DNA from: Gp6-AA40 sp050742535
GTDB taxonomy: Bacteria; Acidobacteriota; Vicinamibacteria; Vicinamibacterales; UBA2999
Direction: 5' to 3'
Assembly (NCBI GenBank): GCA_050742535.1
Contig: JBOGIQ010000020.1
Location: forward strand, 1-33,748
DNA length: 33,748 nucleotides
The notes below the pieces were generated by a model. That model was not told where the DNA came from. It saw only the letters and a program-made list of their open reading frames with translations, and did not search any database. The position numbers and the translations under genes were made by a program. Positions 1-6,903 of the stretch are shown one piece after another. Every line of letters begins with the position of its first letter. Positions within the stretch are counted from its first letter, which is position 1.

Positions 1-284
1 ACGCGCGGCCACACGAGCTCGTCCGGCTCGAATGCGGCGGTCGGACAGACGTCCGGCTCGGGTTCGAAGCGGATGCGCATCGCGGCGAACATCTTCCGCA
101 CCGTACGCACCAGCGTGGGATTCAGATGCTCCTGGCTGAGGCCGTTGAAGCAGGTGTAGCACTCCACGCATTCGTCGCGGTCGATGGTCGCGCGCTTCAG
201 AACGGGATCGATATAGATCGCCCCCATCGGGCACACATAAGTGCAGTTGCCGCAGGCGACGCATTTCTTCGGATTGATCTGCAT
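1..284 (-). CDS. 4Fe-4S dicluster ferredoxin-like protein (3' end beyond window)
   Basis: Open frame from the ATG at 284 to the window edge with no stop, 94 codons visible. It starts MQINPKKCVACGNC and carries one textbook [4Fe-4S] ligand set, C8-x2-C11-x2-C14-x3-C18-P. A second set begins C39-x2-C42-x2-C45, but its fourth ligand (C80-P81) comes only after 34 residues instead of the usual three. The chain then runs on as TAAFEPDELVWPR. The role is electron transfer, presumably in the cytoplasm as no signal peptide is seen; the redox partner is unknown. It is divergent from the DinB-like gene, with 26 bp between the start codons. Seen: cysteine spacing. Known: ferredoxin ligand pattern. Inferred: that C80 ligates the second cluster. 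Confidence 0.85.
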   Translation of the reverse strand, partial: MQINPKKCVACGNCTYVCPMGAIYIDPVLKRATIDRDECVECYTCFNGLSQEHLNPTLVRTVRKMFAAMRIRFEPEPDVCPTAAFEPDELVWPR

Positions 285-310
285 GGGGCGGGGCCTATCA
301 TACCCACACA

Positions 311-796
311 ATGGACCTGAATACCCTGCTCACCGATGCACTCAGGAACCTTCTGACGGAGCTGGCTGTCGGTCCGCCCGGGAAGTCCGCCTACGTGCTG
401 AACCCCGGGGACCGCGGGCTGCTCGAGTCGCTGAGCGCGCTGTCCGCGGCTCAGGCGAGCGCGCGGCCGCAGGGCCGCTCGTCAATTGCCTCGCACGTCC
501 ATCACCTCCACTACGGCTTCACGCTGGCGAACCGCCGGGCGCGTGGAGAAGATCCGTACACCGATGCCAACTGGAGCCAGAGCTGGCGGCAGCAGGAGGT
601 GGACGACGCGGAATGGGCCCGGCTGGTGACGGCCCTCGGCGACGAGATCAAGAGGTGGCGCGAAGCGATTTCGCCGCGCGACTGGGACCCTGTGGTGCTG
701 ACCGGTACGATTGCCAGCATTGCGCATCTCGCGTATCACCTTGGCGCGATCCGTCAACTGAACGCGGCCACGGCCGGCCCGCGCGAAACACAGTAG
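311..796 (+). CDS. DinB-like four-helix-bundle protein
   Basis: 161 aa, close to the usual DinB/YfiT-superfamily length (150-180). Three histidines sit where the metal-binding triad is expected: H62 in the SHVHHLHYGF helix and H139 and H143 in IAHLAYHLGAIRQL, the last being the typical C-terminal DinB motif. Members are soluble helical bundles that bind a divalent metal; some are thiol-dependent transferases, many have no known substrate, and nothing here indicates one. Start ATG 311 lies 26 bp from the divergent ferredoxin-like start. The stop (TAG 794-796) overlaps an open frame that continues into the following membrane-protein gene. Confidence 0.85.
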   Translation: MDLNTLLTDALRNLLTELAVGPPGKSAYVLNPGDRGLLESLSALSAAQASARPQGRSSIASHVHHLHYGFTLANRRARGEDPYTDANWSQSWRQQEVDDAEWARLVTALGDEIKRWREAISPRDWDPVVLTGTIASIAHLAYHLGAIRQLNAATAGPRETQ

Positions 797-938
797 TCTG
801 CCCGTATTCCTCGAGTCTCACCGGCGCCCGCTGACCGAGCAGGAGCGGCGAACGCTGCGCGCGAAGATTCATAACCTTCGGGGACGCGGCGCCCGGTCGC
901 GTAGAGGGTGGATTCCGATCGCCCTCGTCATTATCGTC

Positions 939-1430
939 GTGCTGTGGTTGTTGACGGTTCTCGCTTCGGATGCGCCGTGGGTGGTCGTCACGGCGTTCTG
1001 GCTGGTAACCGGCGGCGCGATCGCGGTGTGGGTCGGTCGCGACATGCGTAAGCACGCCTCGCAATTCAGCGGCATGGCAACGGGACTGCAATCCGCGCTC
1101 GCGGCAAACGCTGCAGACGTGCACGACGTCCGCGCGCGGGCGTTCGTCGAGTTCGAAGAGGAGGAAGACGAGGGCGCCTGTTACGCGTTCGAGATCGAGG
1201 GGCCCCGGCTGGTGTTCGTCGGCGGGCAGGAGTTCTACTCCAGCGCACGCTTCCCCAGCCTGGACTTTTCCGTGGTCTATGTTCTCGATGAAGCCGGCCG
1301 CCCCGTAGACATGCTGATCGACAAGCGCGGCGCGCGGGCAAAGCCGGCATTCACGATTCCCGCCGTCGAGCACCGGGAACGGCCCGAGCATCTGGAAGTG
1401 CGAGCGGGCACGATTGATACGCTTCGGTAA
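939..1430 (+). CDS. Uncharacterised membrane-anchored protein, true start uncertain
   Basis: From GTG 939 this gives 163 aa: a hydrophobic N-terminus (about residues 1-32, ending WVGRDMRKH), then an acidic soluble part with FVEFEEEEDEGACYAFEIEG and VFVGGQEFYSS. I do not recognise the family. The frame stays open upstream to 762, and translation of 801-938 looks genuine: ESHRRPLTEQERRTLRAKI followed by a basic patch and GWIPIALVIIVVLWLL, a complete transmembrane helix that GTG 939 would cut in half. No ATG, GTG or TTG lies in that extension, so the real start is either non-canonical (CTG 798, CTG 831 or an ATT) or lost to a frameshift near the DinB-like stop. The protein probably has two N-terminal transmembrane helices and a soluble C-terminal domain. 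Confidence 0.6.
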   Translation: MLWLLTVLASDAPWVVVTAFWLVTGGAIAVWVGRDMRKHASQFSGMATGLQSALAANAADVHDVRARAFVEFEEEEDEGACYAFEIEGPRLVFVGGQEFYSSARFPSLDFSVVYVLDEAGRPVDMLIDKRGARAKPAFTIPAVEHRERPEHLEVRAGTIDTLR

Positions 1431-1490
1431 CGAAGAGGACGGAGCGAACGGCTTCACCGGAGATACCGAAGCAACGGAGGCGAACGGAGT

Positions 1491-1515
1491 TTTAACCACG
1501 AAGAGGACACAAAGA
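1491..1515 (+). repeat. Dispersed AACCACGAAGA-type repeat, copy 1
   Basis: TTTAACCACGAAGA here is identical over 14 nt to the reverse complement of the block near 22440-22453. Flanking sequence 1438-1490 is rich in CGAACGGAG-type units that reappear at about 4355-4416. It marks the 3' border of the decayed small gene. Confidence 0.6.
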
Positions 1516-1642
1516 TCTCTTCCCAGGTTGACGTGGTGCGGTGCTCGTAGGTCGTCCAATCCGTCGAGAGCTGGGATTCGATGTCGTTCCACGTGCGCCC
1601 TGCGGTCTTCCATCCACCTCAGCCGGTAGTCCTTTCCTGCAT
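1491..1642 (-). pseudogene. Decayed small Trp-rich protein gene
   Basis: A strong ribosome binding site (AGGAGG, 5 nt before ATG at 1642-1640) opens a frame that stops at TGA (1621-1619) after seven codons, MQERTTG. The same frame then continues GGWKTAGRTWNDIESQLSTD and WTTYEHRTTSTWEEI, a spaced Trp/acidic pattern typical of real small helical proteins, before turning into unrelated sequence exactly where a dispersed repeat begins (1491-1515). I read this as a small gene with an internal nonsense codon and its 3' end replaced by the repeat. Function unknown. Seen: SD, in-frame stop, residue pattern. Inferred: decay. Confidence 0.45.
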
Positions 1643-1748
1643 CGTTTCCTCCTGTGTTGGACACGCCTGTTCCGCGCGGGAACTGTGCAACCAGAAGACC
1701 CGGAGGTTGACGGATGGAACTCCGCTTGCGTCTCGGTTTGCTGTGCTG

Positions 1749-2018
1749 ATGCTGAATAGAAACAGTCCGGGTCCGGTTCCGGACGAACCGATCCGCGATG
1801 AGCCCGACGAACCGATCGAGCCGGACCATATTCCGGACACGCCTCCATCGGAGCCGCCACCGGTACCGATCAAGGATCCGCGCCCGGATACTTCACCGCC
1901 GGGTCCATTGATCGCGTTTAGTTTTCGGCGGGCCGCTCGATCCTATCGATCACTAACACCTGTACCGGCGCGCGCGACGGTTCGAGCCGCAGACCGAGCT
2001 GTTCCTGCAATGCGGTGA
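1749..2018 (+). CDS. Possible small proline/acid-rich protein
   Basis: 89 codons from ATG 1749. The first 55 residues are strikingly low-complexity (PDEPIRDEPDEPIEPDHIPD, then TPPSEPPPVPIKDPRPD), resembling short Pro/Glu-rich hypothetical proteins of soil bacteria. The tail from about 1915 onward runs antisense through the 3' end of the TIGR03435 gene and looks non-coding. A one-base shift at the GCGTTTAG near 1915-1922 would end the protein at a natural place. No Shine-Dalgarno is visible. Function unknown; may not be expressed. Confidence 0.3.
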   Translation: MLNRNSPGPVPDEPIRDEPDEPIEPDHIPDTPPSEPPPVPIKDPRPDTSPPGPLIAFSFRRAARSYRSLTPVPARATVRAADRAVPAMR

Positions 2019-2718
2019 ACAGCGATGGCCGCGGATCGTCGGGAGAATCGGGATTGAACGTCAGGTCGATGTCCCAGGTGCCCGTCAGACCGGTACGATC
2101 GATGACTGGGCGCCTGACCTGAGAGGACAGGAACAGTACGAACCCCGAGATCACGCGGCCGACGCCCTTCGAAAACCCGGGACCATTCTGGCCGCCGCAC
2201 GGTGATCCGGCGCCCGCAGCGGCGGCCTGGCAGTCGACGGTCGAGCGGCGCAGCTGCGGCCCGGGCTGCCCGTCCCTGCGCGCCATCACGAGTGCGTAGA
2301 CCTGCATCTCCCGCATGTCGGTGTGAACCGTCAGCCTGAACCGATCCTCCAGGAGCGCGCGCAGCATCGCCATATCGGCGTTGGCGGGCGCTGGCGGCCG
2401 GGACGCGTCCGCGCGGGCGGAAACGTCGAACCGCTCGCTCTCGGCCCAGGAAGGCAGGTCGGCAATCGCGAAACGCGGGACGTCGAACGCGACGAGGATC
2501 AGGTCGCGCGGCGTCACGTTGACCGCCTCGAACCCGCCTCCCAGCCGCCGCATCGACACCGCTGTGGAGCCGGACTTGTTGGGCCGCACCGATGCCACAT
2601 CGAACGCAAGGCGGCTGGATTGCTGACCGCTCACCGCTGGCGGAACGACGATCACCGCAGCCCAAACGACTAGCGCGACTAGTCGCATAACGGGTGTGAG
2701 ACGGCGGCGAACGTCCAT
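1918..2718 (-). CDS. TIGR03435 family exported protein (copy 1)
   Basis: 266 aa from ATG 2718. The N-terminus MDVRRRLTPVMRLVALVVWA has a basic n-region and a hydrophobic core with a likely cleavage near VSGQQ. Family landmarks in order: FDVASVRPN, GGGFEAVNVTPRDLILVAF, the ERFDVSARA strand, LRALLEDRFRLTVH, a YALVMARRDG block, RPVIDRTGLTGTWDIDLTF and FTALQEQLGLRLEPSRAPVQ followed by VLVIDRIERP. TIGR03435 is an expanded, functionally undefined family of Acidobacteria. The frame is open further upstream, but that extension only translates a 9-nt tandem array (PGLPAWPGLP), so I reject it; ATG 2688 is an alternative start. A second copy lies at 5928-6851. Confidence 0.85.
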   Translation of the reverse strand: MDVRRRLTPVMRLVALVVWAAVIVVPPAVSGQQSSRLAFDVASVRPNKSGSTAVSMRRLGGGFEAVNVTPRDLILVAFDVPRFAIADLPSWAESERFDVSARADASRPPAPANADMAMLRALLEDRFRLTVHTDMREMQVYALVMARRDGQPGPQLRRSTVDCQAAAAGAGSPCGGQNGPGFSKGVGRVISGFVLFLSSQVRRPVIDRTGLTGTWDIDLTFNPDSPDDPRPSLFTALQEQLGLRLEPSRAPVQVLVIDRIERPAEN

Positions 2719-2743
2719 TTCTTCCACAGGCCACCCCAGCAAT

Positions 2744-2806
2744 CCAGGCAACCCAGGCCACGCAGGCAACCCAGGCCACGCAGGCAACCCAGGCAACCCA
2801 GGCAAC
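2744..2806 (+). repeat. Seven-unit 9-bp tandem array
   Basis: Seven consecutive 9-mers alternate CCAGGCAAC, CCAGGCCAC and GCAGGCAAC, preceded by a degenerate unit. It sits between the stop of the ankyrin-FKBP gene (2809-2811) and the TIGR03435 start. Because the period is a multiple of three and the unit has no stop, it is fully translatable on the minus strand (PGLPAW repeats). Confidence 0.9.
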
Positions 2807-2808
2807 CT

Positions 2809-3741
2809 CTAGGGTCGAGCCTCGATGATGGTGATTTCCGCGACGATCAGCGCATTCGGCGGAATCCTTCCCGGGATGCCCTGGTCGCCGTACGCCAGGT
2901 GCGGCGCAATTTCCAGCCGGCGCGTGCCGCCGACGCGCATTCCCTCGACGCCGTAAAAGAGTCCGTTCATCAGAGACCCGCGGTTGATCCGCATCTCGGT
3001 GACCAGCGTTTCGCCGTTGTCCTCGAGCCGTCCGACGCCAACCGGCCCGGACGGAATCTCATGCCGTATCGACTCGCCGCGGTGGAGCCACATTCGGAGC
3101 CGCACCAGGTAGTTGTGCTGCCGCCTCACCGGATCGCCCGTGCCGGAAATCTCGGCCAGCACGTCCACGCCGGATCGCAGACGCTCGCGCCGCGGATGCC
3201 TGTCGAAGAGCGTGATGATGTCGGAGGTGGCTGGCCCCCAGACCATGTCCCTCGGCACGCAGCAGTCGTCGATTCGCGTGCGCAGCCCGGGATCCGCGCC
3301 GGCATCGAGCAGTCGCATCACTGCCAGCGCGTTGCCCTCCGCGACGGCCATGTGCAGCGCGGTGTAGTCGTTGATCCCGCGGATGTGCGGATCGGCACCG
3401 AACGAAAGCAGCAGCCGGATGATCTCGTCGACGTCCGTGCGCTTCTTCGCGCCCTGAACGGTTCGCGAGCAGCTCAGTGCCGCAATCAGCGGCGGAAACC
3501 CATCGTCCACCGGGGCGTTGGGATCGGCGCCGATCTCGAGGAGCGTGCGGATAAACGCGACCGGGCTGTGATAGATGGCGTAGACCAGGCACGAGCCGAC
3601 GGTGATCGGCATTTGCCCGTTCGGAATGACGGTTGGATCGTCAACCGCCGCTCGCAGCGCCTCCAGGTCGCCGGCGATGAACGCGTCATCGATTCGCCGG
3701 AGCTTCCTCGCCTCCGCGCAGCGTTCTTCCTCTGTGGCCAT
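2809..3741 (-). CDS. Ankyrin repeat / FKBP-type peptidyl-prolyl isomerase fusion
   Basis: 310 aa, no signal peptide, so probably cytoplasmic. Residues about 15-190 are ankyrin repeats, with the clearest units around LLEIGADPNAPVDDGFPPLI, LLLSFGADPHIRGINDYTAL and MRLLDAGADPGLRT. Residues about 205-310 form an FKBP-like domain ending VEGMRVGGTRRLEIAPHLAY then GIPPGRI-like loop (GIPGRIPPNALIVAEITIIE), the usual FKBP C-terminal hairpin. FKBPs catalyse Xaa-Pro isomerisation and act as folding helpers; the ankyrin part would select a partner. The domain seems to lack a standard FKBP N-terminal strand set, so catalytic competence is uncertain. It lies 91 bp upstream of the TIGR03435 start on the same strand, separated by the 9-bp array. 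Confidence 0.82.
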   Translation of the reverse strand: MATEEERCAEARKLRRIDDAFIAGDLEALRAAVDDPTVIPNGQMPITVGSCLVYAIYHSPVAFIRTLLEIGADPNAPVDDGFPPLIAALSCSRTVQGAKKRTDVDEIIRLLLSFGADPHIRGINDYTALHMAVAEGNALAVMRLLDAGADPGLRTRIDDCCVPRDMVWGPATSDIITLFDRHPRRERLRSGVDVLAEISGTGDPVRRQHNYLVRLRMWLHRGESIRHEIPSGPVGVGRLEDNGETLVTEMRINRGSLMNGLFYGVEGMRVGGTRRLEIAPHLAYGDQGIPGRIPPNALIVAEITIIEARP

Positions 3742-3991
3742 CAGTCTTTGATCCTAGATCCACCCGCGGGACGATGGCGCCGTTGACGCCAGCATTCCCG
3801 AGCTCTCTTGTGTTCATTGCCAAGACCCTTCGAGGCGGCGACGGCCGGAAGTAGCCCTCCTCGAAACAGCCGCGCTGGAGGCGAATCCGTTCTTTGCCGA
3901 TCTGGGTGCCGTACGCCAATGCCTCACAGGACGCGGGGCATTGTGACGGCAATGTTCGTGCAAGGGAATCGAAGACGCATCGAGGCGGTTG

Positions 3992-4495
3992 ATGAGCATG
4001 ATGAGACACACCAAACGCTTCACAGTTGCCGTCGCGCTGTTGTCGACGGTGCTTTTGTCGCAGGGCCAGGCATCAGCCCAGGACCGCGATTCGCTGCTGA
4101 ACGGCGCGTTGATTGGAGGCGCCATCGGCGCCGGCATCGGCATCGCGTTCACGCACGCAGTACGCGACTCGGACCTGACGGCCGGTCAGTACGCCTACGG
4201 CGGACTCGTCTTTGGCGCCATCGGGGCGGGCGCGGGCCTGGGAGTCGATGCGCTGCTCAATCGATCACCGCGTCCTGCCGTCACACGCTCCGGTCTCTTC
4301 ATCGCCCCCGCCGTCGGCCGCGTCAACGGCCTGGCGGTGATCTGGCGGTGGGGAACGGAGAAGTACGGAGGGAACGGGCGCACAGGAGGAACGAAGGAAC
4401 GAAAGCGAACGGAGGACGTCGGCCACCAGATCACTTCGGCTTCGACAACTCCCCTCGCCGGAGCTTTCGATACAGCTCCGGCGCCTCGCGAATGA
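3992..4495 (+). CDS. Exported glycine-zipper protein with odd C-terminal extension
   Basis: 167 aa from ATG 3992, chosen because GAGGC at 3982-3986 is well spaced for it; ATG 4001 is also possible. A signal peptide (FTVAVALLSTVLLSQGQASA, cut before QDRDS) precedes two glycine-zipper helices, ALIGGAIGAGIGIAF and YGGLVFGAIGAGAGLGVDAL. Such proteins usually end soon after a basic aromatic strand, here VNGLAVIWRW. Instead the frame runs on for about 46 residues through repeat-like intergenic DNA (GTEKYGGNGRTGGTKERKRT) and into the 3' end of a convergent small ORF. I infer that the original stop was lost. Function unknown; envelope-associated by family analogy. Confidence 0.7.
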   Translation: MSMMRHTKRFTVAVALLSTVLLSQGQASAQDRDSLLNGALIGGAIGAGIGIAFTHAVRDSDLTAGQYAYGGLVFGAIGAGAGLGVDALLNRSPRPAVTRSGLFIAPAVGRVNGLAVIWRWGTEKYGGNGRTGGTKERKRTEDVGHQITSASTTPLAGAFDTAPAPRE

Positions 4496-4547
4496 CGTCG
4501 AGCGGATCGCCGTCGTCGTCGAGATAACTGTCGTGCCAGGGATGCAT
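4431..4547 (-). CDS. 38-aa ORF directly downstream of crcB
   Basis: ATG 4547 lies 2 nt after the crcB stop (TAA 4552-4550), so the two are likely translationally coupled. The product begins MHPWHDSYLDDDGDPLDVIR and ends LRRGELSKPK. Residues 12-18 (DGDPLDV) fit the inorganic pyrophosphatase metal-site pattern D-[SGDN]-D-[PE]-hydrophobic-D-hydrophobic, although the peptide is far too short to be that enzyme. Composition is acidic then basic, with no membrane segment. Unknown function; the placement beside a fluoride channel gene is what makes it notable. It overlaps the C-terminal extension of the convergent glycine-zipper gene. Confidence 0.5.
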   Translation of the reverse strand: MHPWHDSYLDDDGDPLDVIREAPELYRKLRRGELSKPK

Positions 4548-4549
4548 AT

Positions 4550-4927
4550 TTATGCTCGCGAGCCGATGAAGAGTCCTGCCTGCACGGCCAGCAGGCCGAT
4601 CACGACATGCGCCGTCACGTTCCAGAGCGCCGCGGACATCGACTGCGTCCGTGCCAGCGTGATCGTATCGAGTCCGAACGTGGAAAACGTCGTGAACCCG
4701 CCAAGGATGCCGACGAACAGAAACTCGCGCCAGTAGAAACGCAGCGCGAGGCGCTCGGACATGATCAGGCCGGCGAGCAGGCCGATGATCAGACAGCCGG
4801 CGACGTTCACGATCAGCGTCGCGAACGGAAACCGCGCCAGCGGCCAGCGGCCATGAATCAGAACGTTGACGCCGTGGCGCGCCACGGAACCCAGGGCGCC
4901 GCCGACAGCAATCGCAATCCAGACCAT
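4550..4927 (-). CDS. crcB: Fluoride channel CrcB/Fluc
   Basis: 125 aa, typical CrcB length, with four transmembrane helices. Seen: GGALGSVARHGVNVLI at the N-terminus, the TLIVNVAGCLIIGLL helix with its conserved Asn, and the hallmark GGFTTFSTFGLDTITL with the pore Phe residues. Fluc proteins form dual-topology dimers that export fluoride passively across the inner membrane. A good ribosome site (GGAGG, 4 nt before ATG 4927) is present. The 56 bp to the divergent PPK2 gene contain no fluoride-riboswitch pattern that I can recognise. Confidence 0.93.
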   Translation of the reverse strand: MVWIAIAVGGALGSVARHGVNVLIHGRWPLARFPFATLIVNVAGCLIIGLLAGLIMSERLALRFYWREFLFVGILGGFTTFSTFGLDTITLARTQSMSAALWNVTAHVVIGLLAVQAGLFIGSRA

Positions 4928-4983
4928 CCGTCCTCCAAATCGCAGGTGGGATCCCTATTCTGTCAGCAGATAATGACCGCGCG

Positions 4984-5859
4984 ATGCCCAGCCTCGATGT
5001 CTCGCGCTTCCGTGTCCCCGAAGGCCGCCGCGTCGATCTGAAGAAGTGGCCGACGCGTGTGAAGCCGTTCTACGAGTCGAAGGAACACTACCGGCTGCTG
5101 CTCGCGGATCACGTCGATCGGCTGGCCCAGCGCCAGGACCTGCTCTACGCGCACGATCGATACGCGCTGCTGCTGATCTTCCAGGCGATGGACGCCGCCG
5201 GCAAGGACGGCGTCATCAAGCACGTCATGTCAGGGATCAACCCGCAGGGCTGCCAGGTCTTCAGCTTCAAGCAGCCGAGCGCCACCGAGCTCGATCACGA
5301 CTTCCTGTGGCGCACCACGACCTGCCTCCCGGAGCGCGGCCGCATCGGCATCTTCAACCGCTCGTACTACGAGGAGGTCCTCGTCGTCCGCGTCCATCCG
5401 GAGATCCTGCTGGCGAATCGTCTGCCGGACGAAGCGTTCGCCGATCGGAACATCTGGAAGCGGCGCTATGCATCGATCGTCGATCACGAGCACCACCTGC
5501 ACCGCAACGGGACGCGCATCGTGAAGTTCTTCCTGCACGTGTCGAAGGAGGAACAGCGCCAGCGGTTCCTGGCGCGCATCGACGATCCGAAGAAGAACTG
5601 GAAGTTCAGCGCGTCCGACGTGGCCGAGCGCGCGCGGTGGAAGGACTACATGCGTGCCTACGAGGACTGCCTGGCCGCCACGAGCACCGATCGCGCGCCA
5701 TGGTATGTCGTTCCGTCCGACGACAAGCCCAACGCCCGGCTGATCGTGTCAGCCGTCGTGCTCGAGACGATGAAGAGCCTGAAGATGCGATATCCGGCGC
5801 CGGGCCCCGAGCGAATCAAGGAGTTGCAGCGCATCCGAACGACGCTGCTCAAAGCGTAG
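4984..5859 (+). CDS. ppk2: Polyphosphate kinase 2 family protein
   Basis: 291 aa, a single-domain PPK2. The Walker A-like loop is FQAMDAAGKDGVIKHVM (D70, K74, D75), followed by GINPQGCQVFSFKQPS and the lid/Walker B region GRIGIFNRSYYEEVLVVRVH (N125-E131). These enzymes transfer phosphate between polyphosphate and nucleoside mono- or diphosphates in the cytoplasm; the subclass cannot be fixed by eye. The stop TAG (5857-5859) lies inside the GTAG head of a REP-like palindrome. It is divergent from crcB. Confidence 0.9.
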   Translation: MPSLDVSRFRVPEGRRVDLKKWPTRVKPFYESKEHYRLLLADHVDRLAQRQDLLYAHDRYALLLIFQAMDAAGKDGVIKHVMSGINPQGCQVFSFKQPSATELDHDFLWRTTTCLPERGRIGIFNRSYYEEVLVVRVHPEILLANRLPDEAFADRNIWKRRYASIVDHEHHLHRNGTRIVKFFLHVSKEEQRQRFLARIDDPKKNWKFSASDVAERARWKDYMRAYEDCLAATSTDRAPWYVVPSDDKPNARLIVSAVVLETMKSLKMRYPAPGPERIKELQRIRTTLLKA

Positions 5860-5879
5860 CTTCCGCCGTCAGGCGGAAG
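5856..5879 (+). terminator. REP-like hairpin at the PPK2 stop
   Basis: CTTCCGCC (5860-5867), a GTCA loop, then GGCGGAAG (5872-5879): a perfect 8-bp stem preceded by GTAG, like the palindromes at 15359 and 16804. A second weaker CCCC/GGGG stem follows at about 5887-5907. No T-run, so termination is plausible but unproven. Confidence 0.55.
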
Positions 5880-5927
5880 ACACCGGCCCCAAACGGAAAC
5901 GGGGTCCGCAGCGTCTAATTCGAGACT

Positions 5928-6851
5928 ATGCCTATGCGGATACACAAAGCGGTCGTCCTCCTGATCGCACTGGCCCCGGTGATGGCGGTGGCGCAGCAGT
6001 TTCTGCCGTCACCGTCCGGAGATCCGGTGGACCCGAACACGAGGTTCGAGGTGGTGGCGATCAGACCCGCTGACAACGGCAGCGGCATGATGCTGAGGAT
6101 GACGCCGGGCGGATTCGAGGCGACGGGTGTGCCGATGGGTGTTCTTCTCCGCCAGGCGCTGCAGAAGCCGGATTATGAGATCGTCGGCGCGCCGGGTTGG
6201 ATCAACTCGGACCGCTACTCGATCCGCGCGAAGCCTCCTGAGGGCCTCCCGCTATCGGCGTTGACGGTGATGCTGGTGAACCTGCTGAAGGACCGGTTCC
6301 AGCTCGCGACGCACCTCGAGACCCGCGAGCTTCCGATCTTTCATCTGGTCATCGCCCGCGCGGATGCACGGCTCGGTCCGGAGCTGAAAGCCACGCCCGC
6401 CGAATGTCAGGCCACAATCGCAGAACGGCTCGCTGCGGCAAAGGCCGCGGCAGCCGGCCGTGCTGGTGGTCCGCTTCCGCCCTTACCGTCGTTGCCCGGG
6501 CCCAACGATCCGCTGCCGTGCGGCTTTGCGCGCATCACGCCTGGCATCGCGGCCGGCAGCGGCCGCACCATCGCGCAGATCGTCCCGACGATAGCGGACC
6601 TCGTCGGGCGCCCGGTGATCGACAAAACCGGTTTGACGGGCTTGTACGATTTCTCGATCAAGTACGCGCCCGATGGCCGATACGCGGGCGCATTCGGTCC
6701 CCCGCCTGGCGCGCCAACCCCGCCCGTCGATCCGGATGCCCCCGGCTTCACCACCGCGCTGCAGGAGCAGCTCGGGCTCAAGCTCGAAAGCACCCGCGGC
6801 CCGGTTGAGGTGCTGGTCATCGACAAATTCGAGAAGCCGACGCTCGATTAG
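5928..6851 (+). CDS. TIGR03435 family exported protein (copy 2)
   Basis: 307 aa with signal peptide MPMRIHKAVVLLIALAPVMA cut near VAQQ. It shares the family order with copy 1: FEVVAIRPADN, TPGGFEATGVPMGVLL, WINSDRYSIRAKPP, LLKDRFQLATHLETRELPIF, RPVIDKTGLTGLYDFSIKYA and FTTALQEQLGLKLESTRGPV then EVLVIDKFEKP. A Pro/Gly-rich insert (about residues 172-196) is specific to this copy. Function undefined. ATG at 5928 follows the PPK2 terminator region by about 50 bp. Confidence 0.88.
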   Translation: MPMRIHKAVVLLIALAPVMAVAQQFLPSPSGDPVDPNTRFEVVAIRPADNGSGMMLRMTPGGFEATGVPMGVLLRQALQKPDYEIVGAPGWINSDRYSIRAKPPEGLPLSALTVMLVNLLKDRFQLATHLETRELPIFHLVIARADARLGPELKATPAECQATIAERLAAAKAAAAGRAGGPLPPLPSLPGPNDPLPCGFARITPGIAAGSGRTIAQIVPTIADLVGRPVIDKTGLTGLYDFSIKYAPDGRYAGAFGPPPGAPTPPVDPDAPGFTTALQEQLGLKLESTRGPVEVLVIDKFEKPTLD

Positions 6852-6903
6852 ATCGCCCGGCAACCCTTGGCGTTGCGTACGCGTCTATGGTCACGGAAAA
6901 CCG

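Noticed and set aside
648..1829. 393-codon minus-strand open frame
   Set aside because: Antisense to the DinB-like and membrane-protein genes; Arg/Pro-rich and without family features, as expected of high-GC antisense frames.
4928..4983. Fluoride riboswitch before crcB
   Set aside because: The 56-bp divergent gap is too short and shows no matching conserved blocks.
6673..6903. N-terminal extension of the plus-strand amidohydrolase
   Set aside because: It overlaps the TIGR03435 3' end in another frame; a signal peptide begins at ATG 6904.
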